A DNA stretch of 32,021 nucleotides from Bacteroidota bacterium (GTDB lineage: Bacteria > Bacteroidota > Ignavibacteria > Tepidaquicellales > Tepidaquicellaceae), in assembly GCA_023429265.1 (NCBI GenBank), contig JAEYVS010000018.1:1-32021 (forward strand), written 5' to 3'. Positions 31,419 through 32,021 of this stretch are shown piece after piece. Position 1 is the stretch's first letter. Each line of letters begins with the position of its first letter. Under the pieces are notes generated by a model. The model ran no database searches. It was not told the DNA's origin and was given only the letters and a program-made list of their open reading frames with translations. The position numbers were made by a program, and so were the translations under genes.

Positions 31419-32021
31419 TTAGCTGCTTATCCTGTTATAAATTTCCCAATACGCGTCCTCTACTTCGCCCAGGTCAAACCTGAACCTGTCCTTGTCCAAC
31501 TTCTTATGTGTCTCGCTGTCCCAGAGCCTGCACGTATCAGGCGAGATCTCATCCGCTAAGATTATGTTTCCGTCAGAGTCTCTACCAAATTCTAATTTGA
31601 AATCAACCAATAAAATTCCTTTTTCGCCGAAAAACGCCGAAAGAAGCTCGTTAATGAGGTATGTCAGCTCGTTGATTCGCTCCAGGTCTGCCGTTTCTGC
31701 CAGCCCCATCTCGCGGATGTGAGCTTCGGTGAATAGCGGGTCGCCCAGCGCGTCATCTTTATAATAATATTCGATGATGGGGGAGTTAAGCTTTTTGCCT
31801 TCTTCCATACCGTATCTTTTCACGAGGCTGCCGGCGGCGTAATTCCTGCACACCACCTCTATCTTTATTATGCTTACTTGCTTCACGTACATCTCGTTAT
31901 CCGAGATCTTCTCCACCAGGTGCGTGGGGATTCCGTTCTTACCCAGGTATTCGTAAATGATAGTAGTGATCTTATTATTCAGAACGCCCTTGTCTTTTAT
32001 CTGCCCCTTCTTTTCGGCATT
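31419..32021 (-). CDS. purC: Phosphoribosylaminoimidazole-succinocarboxamide synthase (partial, 5' end off window)
   Basis: About 200 residues of the C-terminal part of SAICAR synthase; roughly the first 40 are beyond the right edge. Motifs are GQIKDKGVLNNKITTIIYEY, GIPTHLVEKISDNE, VVCRNYAAGSLVKRYGMEEG, LVDFKLEFGRD, DEISPDTCRLWD and KLDKDRFRFDLG. The codon at 31916, which might be taken for a GTG start, is an internal Val. It joins aspartate to CAIR in purine synthesis using ATP. It is the first visible gene of the purC-psd-pssA group, and its stop touches the psd start. Confidence 0.96.
   Translation of the reverse strand, partial: NAEKKGQIKDKGVLNNKITTIIYEYLGKNGIPTHLVEKISDNEMYVKQVSIIKIEVVCRNYAAGSLVKRYGMEEGKKLNSPIIEYYYKDDALGDPLFTEAHIREMGLAETADLERINELTYLINELLSAFFGEKGILLVDFKLEFGRDSDGNIILADEISPDTCRLWDSETHKKLDKDRFRFDLGEVEDAYWEIYNRISS

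Noticed and set aside
31419..31916. A complete purC gene starting at GTG 31916
   Set aside because: The frame stays open to the right edge and encodes conserved SAICAR-synthase residues (GIPTHLVEKISDNE), so 31916 is an internal Val and the gene is truncated by the window.

Overview
The window looks like a chromosomal segment from a bacterium of the Bacteroidota/Ignavibacteriota (Ignavibacteria-like) assemblage. Four secreted proteins end in a type IX secretion (T9SS) type A sorting domain with the hallmark QNYPNPFNP motif. There are two tandem outer-membrane receptors of the CarboxypepD_reg/plug/beta-barrel type, Shine-Dalgarno sequences are mostly weak or absent, and a few starts are preceded by a Bacteroidetes-like TAnnTTTG box. 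No tRNA, rRNA, CRISPR array, transposase or phage gene was seen. The species is an inference; the sequence supports the broad group only.

Layout. (1) 1-646: 5' part of a secreted SBBP beta-propeller protein, running off the left edge on the minus strand. (2) 836-2290: a lone, probably helical-repeat protein of unknown function. (3) 7572 down to 2349: a five-gene minus-strand operon of TetR/AcrR-type repressor, secreted serine hydrolase, GyrI-like small-molecule-binding protein, choice-of-anchor-B/LVIVD protein and NHL protein. Three of its products carry T9SS sorting domains, and a perfect 27-bp palindrome of AcrR-operator type lies just upstream. (4) 9862 down to 7736: TrmB-type regulator, lipoprotein, a 21-codon leader ORF and a small outer-membrane beta-barrel protein, all tightly coupled. 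(5) 9983-12469: a membrane protein divergent from a Kbp-like BON/LysM protein and a dodecin, then a secreted serine-hydrolase homologue that has lost its catalytic residues. (6) 12618-18142: two paralogous outer-membrane receptors around a small SAP/Rho-N-like protein, each receptor followed by a related terminator. (7) 18279-22596: DUF5996 protein, HAD phosphatase, methyltransferase and bifunctional formimidoyltransferase-cyclodeaminase. (8) 24721 down to 22601: pgsA, HU-family protein, ruvX and an AlbA_2 protein. (9) 24782-25930: cysteine desulfurase, apparently on a leaderless transcript. (10) 26180-27919: an eight-repeat secreted propeller protein with a T9SS tail. (11) 27920-28813: about 0.9 kb without genes, packed with repeats and hairpins. 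(12) 28814 to the right edge: a small unknown protein convergent with a tightly overlapping purC-psd-pssA-unknown operon for purine and phosphatidylethanolamine synthesis.

How the parts may work together. The most system-like unit is the TetR-led operon, where two ligand-binding cytosolic proteins are co-transcribed with three exported T9SS cargo proteins, suggesting a small-molecule-inducible surface or secreted response. The second is the TrmB operon, in which a strong ribosome-binding site serves only a short leader ORF whose stop overlaps the start of the barrel gene. The intergenic DNA is also notable: pairs of near-identical terminators, REP-like palindromes, heptanucleotide arrays and a highly structured element that ends in its own terminator-like hairpin and could be a non-coding RNA or an interspersed repeat.
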